Source: Podocnemis expansa (lineage: Eukaryota; Chordata; Testudines; Podocnemididae). From it: DNA of 64,000 nucleotides. The DNA lies in contig ML682125.1 in the NCBI GenBank assembly GCA_007922195.1, positions 1,300,469-1,364,468 of the forward strand, in the 5' to 3' direction. This document shows, piece after piece, positions 44,698-56,439 of the stretch. The notes under the pieces are model-generated. The model ran no database searches and was not told the DNA's origin. It saw only the letters and a program-made list of their open reading frames with translations. Both the position numbers and the translations under genes were made by a program. The stretch's first letter is position 1. Every line of letters begins with the position of its first letter.

Positions 44698-45437
44698 AAG
44701 TGCAAAGTCCTTCACTTAGGACAGAAAAACCCCATGTACTGCTACAGGCTGGGGAGTGACCTGCTAAGTAGCAGCTCTGTAGAAAAGGACCTGGGGTTTA
44801 TAGTGGATGGGAAGCTGCCTATGAGTCAACAGTGTGCCCTTGTTGCCAAAGAGGCCAAAGGCACATTGGGCTGCATCAGTAGTAGCGTTGCCAGTAGAGC
44901 GAAGGATGTGATTATTCCCCTCTACTCAGCACTGGTGAGGCCACATCTGGAATATTGTGTTCACTTTTGGGCTCCCCACTACAGAAAGGATGTTGACAAA
45001 TCAGAAAGAGTGCAGCGGAGAGCAATGAAATTAATTAGTGGGTTAGGGCACATGACCTATGAGGAGAAACTGAAGGAACTAGGTTTATTTAGTTTGCAGA
45101 GGAGAAGACTGAGGGGGGATTTGATAGCAACCTTCAGCTACTGGAAGGGGTGCTCGAGGGGAGGTCGCTAGGCTGTCCTCAGTATTAACAGAAGACAGAG
45201 CAAGGAGAGATGGTTTCAAGTTGCAGTTGAGGAGGTCTCGGTTGGATATTAGGAAAAACTCTCACTAGGAGGGTGGTGAAGCATTGGAATGGGTTACCTA
45301 GGAAGGTGGTGGAATCTCCCTCTTCGGAAACTTCAGGCCCAGTTAGACAAAACCCTGGCTGGGATGATTTAGTGGGAATGGTCCTGCTTTTAGCAGGGTG
45401 GCCTCCTGGGATCCCTTCCAGCCCTAATATTCTATGA
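44698..45437 (+). mobile_element. CR1 LINE 3' fragment
   Basis: The plus strand is open from about 44695 to 45171 in a frame typical of the CR1 ORF2 C-terminus ([56 protein letters not shown]). The rest of ORF2 and the 3' UTR follow with a frameshift near 45165. It ends 'tattctatgaagg'. The preceding LTR element inserted right at the 5' edge of this truncated copy. Confidence 0.92.
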
Positions 45438-45439
45438 AG

Positions 45440-46135
45440 GCAGCGGGGACTGAGACAGGGTCCTGGGGCAGGACAACGAATGGGCCCTGGCTAGCCAGGC
45501 CTCTGCCATGACTGGAAATTGATTTGTAGTTGTCACCGCCAGGGAGAAGTGGTGGTCAGCCTGCAGTGCCCCAGGGCCAACCTTCGGTACTGGTTTGTTA
45601 CCCACCCTCTGCCCTGTCCCAGCCAGCCAGCGCCACACAGAGGTGCCGACACATGAGTGCTTCTCAGCTTCCCAAGCTCCCAGGGCCCCGCTCAATGCCC
45701 CACCTGGCTCAGCAGATGCCCGGCTGGTGCCAGCTGCAGGGTTCATAGCAGGGTGGGCAGAGACTCTAGGGCAAGATGGGCTCATGGTGGGTCATGTCTG
45801 GTGCAATGGAGGAGGGGATGCTCTGGCCTCAGGGGGGATCCACGGCTAGATGAGCCGGCTGAGGGGCTCTTGTGTGGGTCAGGGCCTTACTGCCCTCCAC
45901 GTTGGCTGAAGGGGGGCTGAAGAGTGTGGGCTGGGCCCTGGATGTGGCTAAGGGGGCAAAGACAAGCCTGTGCAGTCACCCTGTGTTCATCTGGGGGGCC
46001 CCTGCGCCTGGCTGGCCACCCCATGCAACCTGCCTCACTGGGTGGGGTGCAGCTCAGGTGGTGGAGGGCCTGGCCCCCCACCCAGCCTGCCCCTTGCTGG
46101 CCTGTCCTCAGTGACTCCAGCAGTGCGGGGCGGAG
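45440..46135. other. Intergenic DNA, no gene seen
   Basis: Unique GC-rich sequence with no recognised feature. Confidence 0.45.
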
Positions 46136-46218
46136 ATGAAAGGGGAGCTTGGCCGCCCTCATCCATCATGCTGTTTTCTTTAGCCTGCCGCCAGCCCCCT
46201 GGACTGCTCAATATACCT

Positions 46219-46262
46219 GCCCTGGCCCCGGCCCCAGCCCCAGCCCCAGCCCCAGCCCCAGC
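46219..46262. repeat. (CCCCAG/CCCCGG)n hexanucleotide repeat
   Basis: About seven hexamers, first 'ggcccc' then 'agcccc', run in tandem. The Pro-Ala frame is an artefact of the repeat. Confidence 0.85.
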
Positions 46263-46309
46263 CCATGCGTGTGAGCATGGGGTCCCTCCCCCTCCCCCGC
46301 ACCCAGGCT

Positions 46310-46450
46310 GGGCCCGGCAGAGCCGCACGGGTTTGTCATGGCAAATTACCAAGTGTTACGAGGGAAGATTAATTGGCAGGGCCGGGGCTGCCTCATGCCT
46401 GCGGGTAACCTGAGAGGGCCGAGCAGAGCGCAGGAATGCAGCGCTCCGGG
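46310..46450. promoter_or_regulatory. Candidate conserved noncoding block
   Basis: The words 'tgtcatggcaaattaccaag', 'gggaagattaattggcaggg' and 'gcgggtaacctgagagggcc' form an AT-richer, CpG-retaining patch with no repeat signature. It is a candidate enhancer by composition only. Confidence 0.35.
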
Positions 46451-47205
46451 CCCACTGACCTGACACGCTCGCGGGGCCAGACTGGTGGGAGAATGTCGGG
46501 GCTGAGCCAGACAGCACCACACAGGGGCACCGTACCAGCAGGCATTGTCCCCAAGGCCCCAGGCAGGCACCAGCCCCATGGCCCCTGGCAGGGTTAGGGC
46601 TGTGTGCCAGCCTCTTGTGCCAGGTGAAGCTGCCACCAAGGCTCCCTGAGCCCCTCGGGCTGCAGGAACCTGGAGCAGAGAGGCAATCACTGGCACTTCT
46701 GGGCACAGGCTGGCAGCAAAACTCCTCAGTTTGGAACGTGGGGCTGGGGACTACAGCCTGAGCATACCCCTGTTCCTGCACAGGACAGCACCTAGCCTGG
46801 AGCAGCACCGGCCTCTGAGTGCACGAAGGGCTGAATCATAAATCAGCCTCCATGCAGGAGCAAAGGCAGCAAAGGCCAGGCCATAAACCACCTTCTTTAC
46901 AAGTTGCCGAGTGCTTTGCACTATAGTCAGCAGGGAGACAGCTGGGCACACAGCCCAGCACACATAGGCTGGCACCTGCAGCCCCACCATTAGCACACAC
47001 GAGCTGCCAGCACACCCGTCCAGGGTCGCACAGGCACATCTCCAGCAGCTTTCACTTCCTTAGGGGCTGTGCTCTGAGTGTTTGTCTGGGCCCAGAGCTC
47101 ACTATGCCAGCCAGATTGCTCACAGGGCACTGTCATGCCCTGCCAGCCCCAGGCAGGGTTCAGTAAGGGGTGTCGCACACAGTGCTAGCCATGGTGCTGT
47201 GTAAT
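46451..47205. other. Intergenic DNA, no gene seen
   Basis: Unique sequence. The 3' end or 3' LTR of the Ty3/gypsy relic that follows could lie here, but I could not recognise it. Confidence 0.4.
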
Positions 47206-47780
47206 GGTGCTCAGTGTTGAACCCCATCTCCCCCATTTAGTGCCACATCCATGTCCCTACACGGATGCCCTGTGCACCATCCTGTGGGTGGGGCTGTGAG
47301 GCCAACACTGGTCAGCTGGCTGAGTCTCTGAATGGTCCCAGGTTTCCAGGCACACCACCTGCACTGGCCATCGGCAGCGACTGGCTGTCTATTCAGAACC
47401 CATGAGTCGTCACCTTCCCATTCTGCAGCCGCCACCATTGGCAGAGTGGGTCCTGTGACTGTTCTTCCTGGGGAATGAACAGCAGGTGGCTGGTGCCTGT
47501 TTCTGATGTGCTCTCCACTGTCAGACTCAGCCAGGTATGAACCAGCTGCTGAATTCTTGGTCTTTATGACAGCTGGAGTGGTCTCCCTTACCCCCATCCA
47601 AGCTGACACAAACATGCCTAGCAGGGTTCTCTGAATGAGGGATATTTATGAGCCATGCTAGGCTTTTTGTCTGATTTGCCTGCTTTCGCCTTGTCAGGCC
47701 ACTTTGGAAACAGGCTCTGTTCCAAAGTCGGAGCAGTAGTTCTGAGCTGTCGTCGCAGGAGTTGTGCTGAACTAGGGGTA

Positions 47781-48437
47781 TGTGGTGAAGTAGGGAGACT
47801 CTTGGATTCTCTTAGGGTGTCATCAGCTGTGCCTCAGTTTCCCTTGCTTTCTGTTCATGTATTGTGCTGGTGGGACCCAGGTGTGTGATTATTACAAGGG
47901 CCACTGGAGGGTGGATCCCCCCCCCCCATATAGGCAGACCTATTCAGGACCCAGCTGCCGCCTAACCAGTTCCACAAGTCGGGGCAGGTCAACACCAAGG
48001 GGTTGTGTCCACCTAGCCCAGGAAAAAGACAAAGGACTACGGAAGGGGTCCAGGACTGGGAGAAGAGCAGTGCTGTGGCATGGGTCTAAGGGAATGGGTC
48101 CTTGGAGCATGGCTCCCCACTCCTCCTGGGGGTTTGCTGCTGTAACCTCTAGTTAAACTGCTAGCCAGTCTTCTATGCTGTGAACCTGAACAGTAAACCC
48201 TTCTGACTTCCACACTATCTGAGAGTCCCTTCTGACTGGAAGGCAGGGTGCTGGGCCTTTGGGCCATGGGGGAACTCCCTGGGACCCTTCTGAGGAAGGG
48301 GGCTTCCACAGCGGGAGATCCAGGTGGAGCTGGCTGCACAGTAGCATAGGGACCTTGGGCTGGCCTGGAACAGACAAAGTCCTAATCAGTGGTGACCAGT
48401 GGGGACCTAGGAGCAATTCATGAGAGCCCCAGTCACA
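47781..48437 (+). mobile_element. Solo LTR, related to family A, inside the gypsy integrase
   Basis: The element begins TGTGGTGAAGTAGGGAGACT and ends CCCCAGTCACA, close to the termini of the family A LTRs at 19937 and 61225. A poly(A)-like AGTAAACCC lies near 48190 where family A has AATAAACCC, followed by the similar 'acactatctgagagtccctt'. I see no convincing target duplication (GGGTA against AGATG), so the ends could be off by a few bases. Gypsy integrase sequence on both sides confirms that it is an insertion. Confidence 0.7.
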
Positions 48438-48699
48438 AGATGTTGGTCTGTAGCTTTGAAGAACAGGGCATGGAGCTTCCTGCAGTAGGATTTTCCTGGC
48501 TGTCTGTATGGCTCTCTCAGCCTCTCCATTTGCTTGCGAGCAACTGGTTTCATTTTGACTGTCTTTAAATTCTTCTGTAGTAAATTGTGGTCCATGGTCC
48601 ATCACCAGCTCTTCTGGAATGTGAAAGTGAGCAGACGTGCACTTCAGTATCTCAGTAACACTGCTGCATGTTATGTCTTTCAAGTACCTTATTTTTATG

Positions 48700-49934
48700 T
48701 GTAACCCTTCTGCCAGGGCAAGATGGCAGAAGAAGGGCCGGGTTTTATATCTAGGGGTTTTCAAATAATATTACAGCACCAACCGGCTTGAGCTCCTACC
48801 CAGTTTTCTGGGAAATTATGCACTATTCCCTGGGCACCTCAAAGTAGTAATTCTTCCCCGTGTGCAAGCACAAGTCTGAGTGTGGTACATAGGACTTTTA
48901 ATAAAAGCGTAAAAGAATTGTAAATACACAATAGCAAAAACAGCACTGATCTGGAGACTCAGTGCAGGACAGGGTTCCCACCCAAACCCCACACAGCATA
49001 AACGAATGCAGAGACACAGTAGCAAAACCAGTCCTGATTTTGGAGAACCAGGGCAGAACAGAATTTTCACAAGACCCAATACAGCACCCTCTCACCCCAG
49101 TGTAGGTAGAGAGTGTCCCTCATGCCAGCTGTCTGCCAGCACCACCTGCTGGTCACTCACATCGCCCACCGGCTCTGCCCGCCGGTCACCTACACTATGC
49201 GCTTACACCACCTGCTGGCTCCGCCCACCATCCGTGAGCACCAGCCACTGGTTGCGCTGCTGTCCAGCCAGCCGCTGGCCACTTGCTCCATCCATCAGCT
49301 GGCTCTGCCTGCTGTCCATCGGCACCACCCACCAGGTGCCCCCACGCCAGCCATCCCCCAGCTACTCTTCAGTGATTTCAGCTCAGAAAGGGAGAAAGTC
49401 TCCTCTCTCTGTGATTGCAGCTCTTAAATTCAAAACACTGCAAACAGCTTCCTTGATTAAAATAACAAAACAAAGGCTCCAGAAATAGCCCAAGTATGGG
49501 TCTATCCTTTAACAAGGAAGGGGATATACAGTGAGGCACTGCCACTCTCAACAGACCTATGCTAACCCTCCATCTCCTTCCTTCTATCACACTGATGCTG
49601 AAAACAGAGTTGGTGCCTCTTTCAAGTTCCTTATGTGGTAATGGTGACTTTTCACCCTTTAGCTAACCTAAACAGAGTTTGAACAATCACAAGAATAGCA
49701 TATTACAAAACACAGTATTTATGTTTCCTTTCAGTAAGATTACAAATATTGACAGATTTGTGATCAAATCACCCTAGATACTATTAACCATCATGCCCTG
49801 CACCCACCAGTGAGACTATGCTGATACCCAATTGGGCTCTTTGTGTTCATGCAAGTACAAAACCCATGTTGATTAGTTGTCCCCTTTTCAGCTGGACAGC
49901 ACAAGAAGTGCTGTGGCTCTAGACCTGTCTTACA
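48700..49934. mobile_element. Solo LTR-like insertion with 4-bp TSD inside the gypsy integrase
   Basis: The segment begins TGTAACCCTTCTGCC and ends CCTGTCTTACA, with TGTAA/TTACA inverted termini. It is flanked by TATG at 48696-48699 and 49935-49938. Its 1235 bp contain no pol motifs. The 4-bp duplication and TG...CA ends fit an ERV-type LTR. The strand is uncertain; a plus-strand AATAAA lies near 48900. A patch at 49180-49350 contains imperfect 'ccgcccaccat'/'ctggc' repeats. Confidence 0.7.
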
Positions 49935-50389
49935 TATGTATCTGGAGAAAAAGTCCACCACAAATAGCCAGGACACAAGAAGACACCACCTAGCCTACAG
50001 CATAGCTGCTTGTATCCACGCTGACCATGGTGGGTTTGTTCACTTTGTACCAGTGGAGAACTGGAGCCTTTGAGATAATTTCTTTAACTTTCTTGAAGGC
50101 AGTTTCTACATTTGGGCCCCACAGCAAGGACTTGAACAGTCCATTGTCACTGTAGAAAGGTCTTGTAGGTATCCATCAAGGTAAATTACAATCCCTAGCA
50201 TTTGTTTGGTATGTTTCTCGGTGCATTCAATTCTTGAATTGCTTTTACCTTCACCGGGCTAGGACTGATTCCATCTTGGTTAGTTTCTGTCCCAAAAGCT
50301 CCTGTTGGAGTGGACAGAAAATGCACTTCTCCCAGTTTAGCTTTAGTCTGGACTGACTGATTCGGTGTAGGGATTCACTGAGGGTTTTG

Positions 50390-50760
50390 CTGTGTTCTTC
50401 CATTGACAACTTGTATTATGACTCCAGGTGCATTTGTTAACTGTTCTGCCACTTTTCTTGAGAAAATGTCAGCTGCACTGGTAATCCCAAAAGGAAATCT
50501 TTGAAAGCAAAATCCCCTAGGGTTAGGATCAATGTTGTCAGTTCATCACTTCCGTTGGCTAAAGGAATGGGCCAGGAAGGATCCATTTGAGGCATCCAGC
50601 TTGGAGACCACAGTGGCTCCTTTTGATCTGGGGAGAAAGTCAGCCAGCGCTGGGAAGAAAGATTTTTCTCACACAGCTGCTTCCTTCCTTCTTTTAAGAT
50701 CCACACAGATTCCACGTTTTCCATTTTTCTTGTAACCAGTACACTGGGCACAGCAGACTG
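50390..50760 (-). pseudogene. Ty3/gypsy reverse transcriptase relic
   Basis: A frame from 50751 to 50437 follows the RT order: a KLDAS-region equivalent, then a LTTLILTLGDFAFK segment corresponding to the TTFITPFGRFxFKR motif, then a degraded SAPExFQ region. Downstream at about 50425-50405, where the catalytic YMDD-type box should be, the Asp-Asp pair has been lost. The enzyme is inactive. Confidence 0.75.
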
Positions 50761-51159
50761 TTGTCTCAGAGATGTTCTCGATTATTCCAATCCACTCTGT
50801 TCTCTGACTGAGTTTCCACTTTATTCAGCAATGGGACAGGGATCCTGTGAGGTGCATGTATGCATCTGGTTCCGCGATGTCTCTTATGGGCTTTGTTCCT
50901 GATCTCCTTTCAGCAGTCCAATATCACCAAACATCCCAAGGAGTTCATCCACCTTTCTCTTCAGGCCCATCCTGGCTGCCATGCTGCAGCTGAAAAGGCT
51001 GATGGTCTGCGCACTGACAGAGATGAGCTTCGCATTGAGCGTAAGTTGTTTCTGTGGTGAACTGGCCCATGCAGTTCTGAATACCTCCAGGGCTAATCAC
51101 TTCTGCCAGGGGCTGGAGATTGAGTCCTTTCTGAGATGACTGTGTCTTCAGCTCTTCAA

Positions 51160-52063
51160 TCCTTTTCAAAGTCAAGATGCTTGCTGTGACTATTCACTGT
51201 CACTCCCCAGGCAGGTTCTGTGCCAGCACAAGCAATAGATCCCAGAAGCAACACCTCTTGATTGGCTGCAATATTAATCAACCCCCTGACTGCTTTGGTA
51301 CAGCAAACAGCTGCAAAATGTCCATATTGTGTGCATTTGTTACACTGTGTCCCTCTGCCAGGACATGCATCTGCTCTTGGGGAATGATTTTTTCCACACC
51401 TTGGGCACTTGGCTGGAATTTGGGAGTTCTCTCTCCTTGACTCAGGGATTTTAGGACAATGACCTTTAACTCTCAAGTGCCTTTTTACAGCTTCTAAGAT
51501 AATTTCTGTTTTCCAGGTTGTTCCTGCTTTTTGTTCTGTTGTTTGGCTAATAGACTGCTTTGCTATTTCCCTAGTGGTGCATAGGGTCAAATCTCTCTTC
51601 ACTCAGAGCTGCTGTGAAAGGTTTTATCTGCAGTTAACCCAGCAATCAGGCAGTCGCCAAGACTTTCATCACGTTCTGCATTCCTAAAAATTACAGTTTT
51701 CAGCCAAGGCATGCAGTGCTCTTATAAAAAGTTCGACACTTTACTCTTGTGATAGCCAGCCCTTTCATAAGGCACATTTATCTGGGGTATAAAGCGTATG
51801 TCACACCATTCAGTCATCTTTGTAATTTATCTTTTACAATCATCTTTGTAATTGTCTTCAGTAAAGTCAAAGGATTCAAAGATATGCCCTGCTTGCTTCC
51901 CATAGAAAAAATAAAGAAGATACCTGTACATCTCCAGTTCCTTTGTGGAGTTTGTTTGCAATGCAGAATCTTGCAAAACATTGTTTTCAGTGTCCCCATT
52001 CTGAAGATTTGTCAAAGGTGAAGTTCTCTGGGCCATGGAATGTATGTTGATGAGATCCTGCAC
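51160..52063 (-). pseudogene. Ty3/gypsy gag relic with zinc knuckles
   Basis: The N-terminal part (about 52063-51820) has a YLLYFFYGKQAGHIFESFDF stretch typical of gypsy capsid. The C-terminal part (51602-51160) begins LTLCTTREIAKQ and contains a CX2C...H...C first knuckle, then CNKCTQYGHFAAVC, a complete CX2CX4HX4C knuckle at about 51338-51297. The pieces are in different frames with a gap between them. The downstream protease region is not recognisable. Confidence 0.82.
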
Positions 52064-52269
52064 CTTTTCTTACTGTCTTCTTTCTCTCTGCAATCTGGGG
52101 TGCTGTTTTCTTTCTGTTTCTGTTCTTAGTTTATTCCTGGTGCCATGTTTGTTCTCTCTACCAGATATGGACTGGTCTCAGAGCTTGCTTATACACACTG
52201 GGTGCATTCGACATAAGAACCTTTTATCTTCTGCCAGCCTTGGCCAAGGGTCATTTAAATAAGGCATTT

Positions 52270-53800
52270 TATGCACAGTGCTACCTAGCAGATGAGTATG
52301 GTAGCCCAGCTAGCATTGCATTGCCATGGGTGGGCACAGCAGCCTGGCATGTTGCATGGCAGGGTATTTGCATGTGACACGTGGTGGTTTGTGGCTGGGT
52401 GACAGATGGAGCATGTGGGGGGGTTGTACTGCAGGCACAGAAACATCAGGGATGGTGTGAGGGCATTGTTTGGCCAGTGAAGAGGGACCTAGGTTGGGCA
52501 CTCAGTGGAGCCCGGCCCAGCCCTGAGCCCTGGGATCGTACCCTGCTCCGATATCCCTGGCTCATTGAGTGCCAGCACTTTGCTCTTCCCTTCCCATGAG
52601 TCCCACTCCCCACAGCAGGCCACCAGGCAGCCCCAGGCTTAGGAACATAGGCAGGCTTAGTGGTTAGGCAGTGCAGGCAGCTGCCCAGGGCCTCTCAGGG
52701 GGAGGGGCCCCCAGACTGCTCCTGGAAGAGCTGGCCAGGGGCTGGGGGGGGCCATGGCTGATGCCCCTAGTGGGCTGGCAGGTTCTCCCCAGAGGGGCCA
52801 GCGAGCCCGGTGGCAGCCCTCAGTGGGACCAGGGAGTCCAGCAGTGGCCCACGGTGGCCAGCCACAGGGCTGGCAGTGGTGGGAGGGACCTGCAGGCCAG
52901 CAAGGGTCTGATGGGGGTGGGGGGTTGGTGGGAGCCCACAGGGAGGGTGGAAAGCCCCTCAAAGACAGCAGGTTCCAGTGGGGGGCAGGGGGCAGGCACG
53001 CTGGGGGGTGGCTGGTAGGGCCCTGACAAAGGGGTACAAAAGTCAAGGATTGGGTTCCATGAACCCCTAAGGTTCCCTGCTTGGGAACCTGGAGCTTCTG
53101 GAGCTGAGAGCTGCAGCCAGAAAGGGGCCAAGTCTCTGATCCCTTCTTGGGATCCTGGGGAGATGCTCAGTACCTCATACCCCCAATGGGTCCCTCCTCG
53201 TTCCTAGGCAGCCCCACACACCCCATAGCATGTGGAGGGGGGTGTGGCAGTGCAGTGCATGGACATTGCCTGACAGATGCCTCCAGGAAGGGACAATGGG
53301 ACCTGGGGACTGAGGCAAGGGGGAGGCATGGGGAGCCATTGCTGGGGTGTCTGGGGCCCCCTGGAGATGGGGAGGCTGATGGGCTGGGCCAGGAGGGATA
53401 GAGCAGGTGATCTCTGGAGGGACTAGCTTAGAGCTGCCTGCAGCTGGCTCTGGTGGGGAGGTAGACGGCGTTCCTCCACCGGGGGCTTTCTGGTCCCAGC
53501 CCATAAACTGCCCCAGAAGTGGCCTGGGGAACCCAGCTGGGAGGTGGCTTTAGGGCACATTCCTGCCAGGACCTACTGCTGGGAAGAGCTGGGCCTTGGG
53601 ACAGGGGGCCTCAGGGAGGGACAGGGTGAGGCTGGTCCAGCTGCAAAACCCCCAGTCACCATCTGAACCCCTCTGCTGGCACCTTGAACCACAGAGATCG
53701 TGGGCTGGGTCACGTGGCTGGGCTGGGCTGATCTGGTCTCACACCGCCCGTGGCCGTAGGTGCTGGCATAGAAGGCAATGATTGCTAGGCAGAGGCAGCT
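52270..53800. other. Intergenic DNA, no gene seen
   Basis: The stretch 52640-53035 ('caggcagctgcccagggcct', ending near 'tagggccctgaca') has the wording of hAT-type repeats of the 33376-33811 kind, but I could not match its ends or find a duplication. The rest is unique GC-rich sequence without a recognisable exon. Confidence 0.4.
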
Positions 53801-53809
53801 CTGGAAAGA

Positions 53810-53885
53810 CTGTGGGGGCTAGTGGTTAGAGCAGGAAATGGGGAAGGGTGGGAGCTAGGACTCCTGGTTTCAAGTTATCTGTGGC
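53810..53885 (+). repeat. tRNA-derived SINE-like repeat
   Basis: 'ggctagtggttagagcagg' (A-box-like) is followed by 'gggagctaggactcctggtt' (B-box region). The same pair occurs near 24500, 29252 and 55205-55380. Confidence 0.55.
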
Positions 53886-55200
53886 AGGGTATGAGGGTAG
53901 GGGTCCCATTCTCCCACCTCTGATAAACTTCCCCCAACCCACCCCCTCACCCCACCCCATGCCTGCAATTCTGGTGCTAGCCACTGCACTATTTTCACAT
54001 CAGCCCCCTCCCCCCCAGCAACCCCACCCTCATTTGTGACACTCCACCCCACTCTGTCATGCTGAGCCCTCCCCTCTCAGGCCCCCATCCTGGGGACAGG
54101 CCCTCCCCTAGATCCCCATAAGACCTCCCCTCCCCCTGATGTAGCCACAGGCCCCCCCCCCCCCGGCTTGACTCAGGAATGTCACAGCCCCCTCTCTGCC
54201 CAGGATGACAGAGGTGCCCCCCACTGACTTCTTGCCCAGATAGAGAAGCCCATGGCTGGGCAGGATGGGATGGGGTCCCCAGCACTCAAGCTCCAGAGGG
54301 GGAGGGGGGCAGTGGAGGGCAGATCTGGGCTGGGAAGATAGCATTTTTCCAGGATGCCCCCCTCCACACCTGCACAGCTGGGTCAGTCTGTGGAAGGGGG
54401 CAAACTACAATTACCCCCTGGCTCCCCTGCCGTAAGTCAGACAGACCAGGCTGGCTTGGGGGGCGGCAGGCAGACTGAGTTCTAGAGCAGATAGGGGCTG
54501 AGCGATGGGTTGGGGGGGGCGAGGCAGTGGGGGGCTGTGAGACAGGTTGGGGGTCTGAGTTGTAAAGACAGGGAGTGGGGCAGTGGGGGGGGGGAGTTTG
54601 AGGCAAGGGAGGTGGAGGGTTTGGCCAGGGGTTGCCCAGCATTTGCTGCGAAGAGATGAGCCAGCTGGCCAGGGGCTCCGGCAGGCGACTGGCTGGGTGG
54701 GGCTGGCCTGGACACCAGGGTTCACGCACCACACTTGGGGAAATGCTTATGGGGTTAGTGCCTGGACTGGCGCCTCCCCACACATCCTGTGGAGCTATGC
54801 AAGGCAGGACCATGGACGTGGCTGGGGGGGGGGGGGGGCGTTGCTGGGCAGGGCCCCCGCCCATGGGGTTCGAGGATTGGGTACGCATTTGTTTGGGCTT
54901 GGAACAGGGGGGCAGGCCATGCCCCACACACACCTAGCAAACCCATGCACCATGGATTGGGTCAGTTGGGGTGGGTGTAGGTCTGGGGGCAGCTTCCCTC
55001 CAGGCAGGGGATTTGGGTCTGGGCGCGGGCACCTGCTGGGCAGCCGGGAGGATGCAGGGCAGAACAGGGCTAAGAATAGCTGCAGCCAGATCGGACGGGG
55101 CTTCCTCTGCAATGGCTCATCTTCCTCCAGTTGGCACCCGCCCACTCCGCAGGCCCAGAGTACTCAGGTTGGCGTCCAGCTGCCGCCCCCACCCAGGGAC
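53886..55200. other. Intergenic DNA with homopolymer tracts, no gene seen
   Basis: C-rich then G-rich sequence with several poly(G)/poly(C) runs (near 54152-54165, 54580-54595 and 54823-54838). Frames up to about 255 codons across these runs are compositional artefacts. Confidence 0.5.
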
Positions 55201-55204
55201 CCTT

Positions 55205-55385
55205 GGCTTGCTGGGAGCCAGGACTCCTGGGTTTCATCCCTGGCTCTACAATGGGATGGAGGTCAGTGGCTAGAGTACGGGGTGGGAGCCGCAACTCTGG
55301 GGTACTATCCTGGGGTTTGGGGGGAGGGGGGAGTGGGACTCAGTGGTTAGAGTGGTGGAGAGAGGGAGCTGGGACCCAAAATTTC
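55205..55385 (+). repeat. tRNA-derived SINE-like repeats (two units)
   Basis: 'gagccaggactcctgggttt' at about 55216 is followed by two further units of 'cagtggctagagt' / 'cagtggttagagt' (55264 and 55340) with 'gggagccgcaactctggggt' and 'gggagctgggaccc'. This looks like a tandem or overlapping pair of the SINE seen elsewhere. Confidence 0.5.
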
Positions 55386-55389
55386 ACTG

Positions 55390-56439
55390 TGTCTAAAACT
55401 TGTTTAGGAAGCAGAGTCGCCTCAGTTTCCCTATTCATGATCTGTGTCCCTCACTGACTTGGGCTGTGGAAGTCCTGAGTCTGTATGACACATTTAAAGA
55501 TCCCTGTCATGGATCCACAGGGCTGGTGCTGTCATGTGGCTCTGGACCAGCCATTTGGGGAACCCTCAGTGTGTCAGCCCCCTTGGAGTCCCTGCTGGGA
55601 GCCATATCCTTGGCTTCACCCCTCCTGGGACTGGCCCTGAGAGCCTTTGCACCCCTGCGGTCTGCCATGAGCCCCACATAGCACGGGCAACTTGAGTGCA
55701 CCCAGAGGGAGGCTGGCACACTAAAGGGCACAGTGCACCCTCACTTGGGCGTGACTCTCAGTCAGTGGCTGACAGCAGGAGGGGTCTTGGCTGGACCCAG
55801 CGCAGACAGGCCATGGCTAGCTCAGCGAACAACAACTTTCAGCTGGAGCCAGCGGGGTTAGTCCAGAGCCAACGCTGACCCCACTGGGTCTCAGGCCAGA
55901 GGTGTCTCCTCCTGTCGGGCAGCCCGCATGTAACGGGCCCACGTGGCCCCTCTTTGCCCCTTTGCGCTCTGGTGACTTAAAGCTGGCCGGCTCCTTGTAG
56001 AGGATGGCCAGCCCTGGTCATTTGGTGCCCAACACATTGGCTTCTGTGGCACGTCATGACAGTGTCAGGGCCCACTCGGCTGGGTGTCACACACCTGTTC
56101 TCTGCAGAGCACCTTCCTGCATAGTCAACTGTGCAGGCCATAGGGGAAACTGAGGCACACCCTGATGTCATCCAAAATACTATGACCTTTCTGGTGCTGG
56201 TCCATCACTCCTCACCTTTGAGACCAAACTGCCAGCGAGTGAGGGCCAGGAGTCCCTGTTCCCATGAGCCAGCATCATGGCTGCAGCTAGGGATGCCCTG
56301 GCCATACGCTGGAGTAGGGCGTGTCCCTCCATCACTGGGTTCTCCCAAGCCATATCTTGGGACTCTGGTGTCTGGGGGCCAGCGAGGCTGGAATGCAGCT
56401 CTGGAGCAGTGGTCACACCCCAGGGACTCAGCTCCCACA
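55390..56439. other. Intergenic DNA, no gene seen
   Basis: Unique sequence. 'gcctcagtttccctattcat' at 55419 and 'ggggaaactgaggcacaccc' at 56143 are words common in reptile LTRs, in opposite orientation. No ends were resolved. Confidence 0.4.

Larger units (their letters stand above)
47350..49976 (-). pseudogene. Ty3/gypsy integrase relic in three pieces
   Basis: Piece one (49976-49939) holds the VVDFFSRY motif with the first catalytic Asp. Piece two (48699-48438) holds the second Asp region (MDHGPQF) and the NGEAER segment with the catalytic Glu. A deletion between them removed part of the intervening strand-helix region. Piece three (47780-47350) has a PKWPDKAK-like stretch and a WTTPAV-type C-terminal domain with an R-rich ending, both shared with vertebrate gypsy polyproteins. 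The pieces are separated by solo LTRs. The gene is dead. Confidence 0.75.
47211..52262 (-). mobile_element. Decayed Ty3/gypsy-type retrotransposon interrupted by two solo LTRs
   Basis: Read on the minus strand the order is gag (about 52063-51160), reverse transcriptase (about 50760-50390) and integrase (49976-49939, 48699-48438 and 47780-47350), as in Ty3/gypsy elements. The copy is full of stops and frameshifts. Two later insertions, at 48700-49934 and 47781-48437, lie within the integrase region, and integrase similarity continues on each side of both. I did not find its own LTRs, so the outer limits are approximate. Confidence 0.82.

Noticed and set aside
52640..53035. hAT-type element
   Set aside because: The wording resembles such repeats, but I could not pair terminal inverted repeats or a target duplication.
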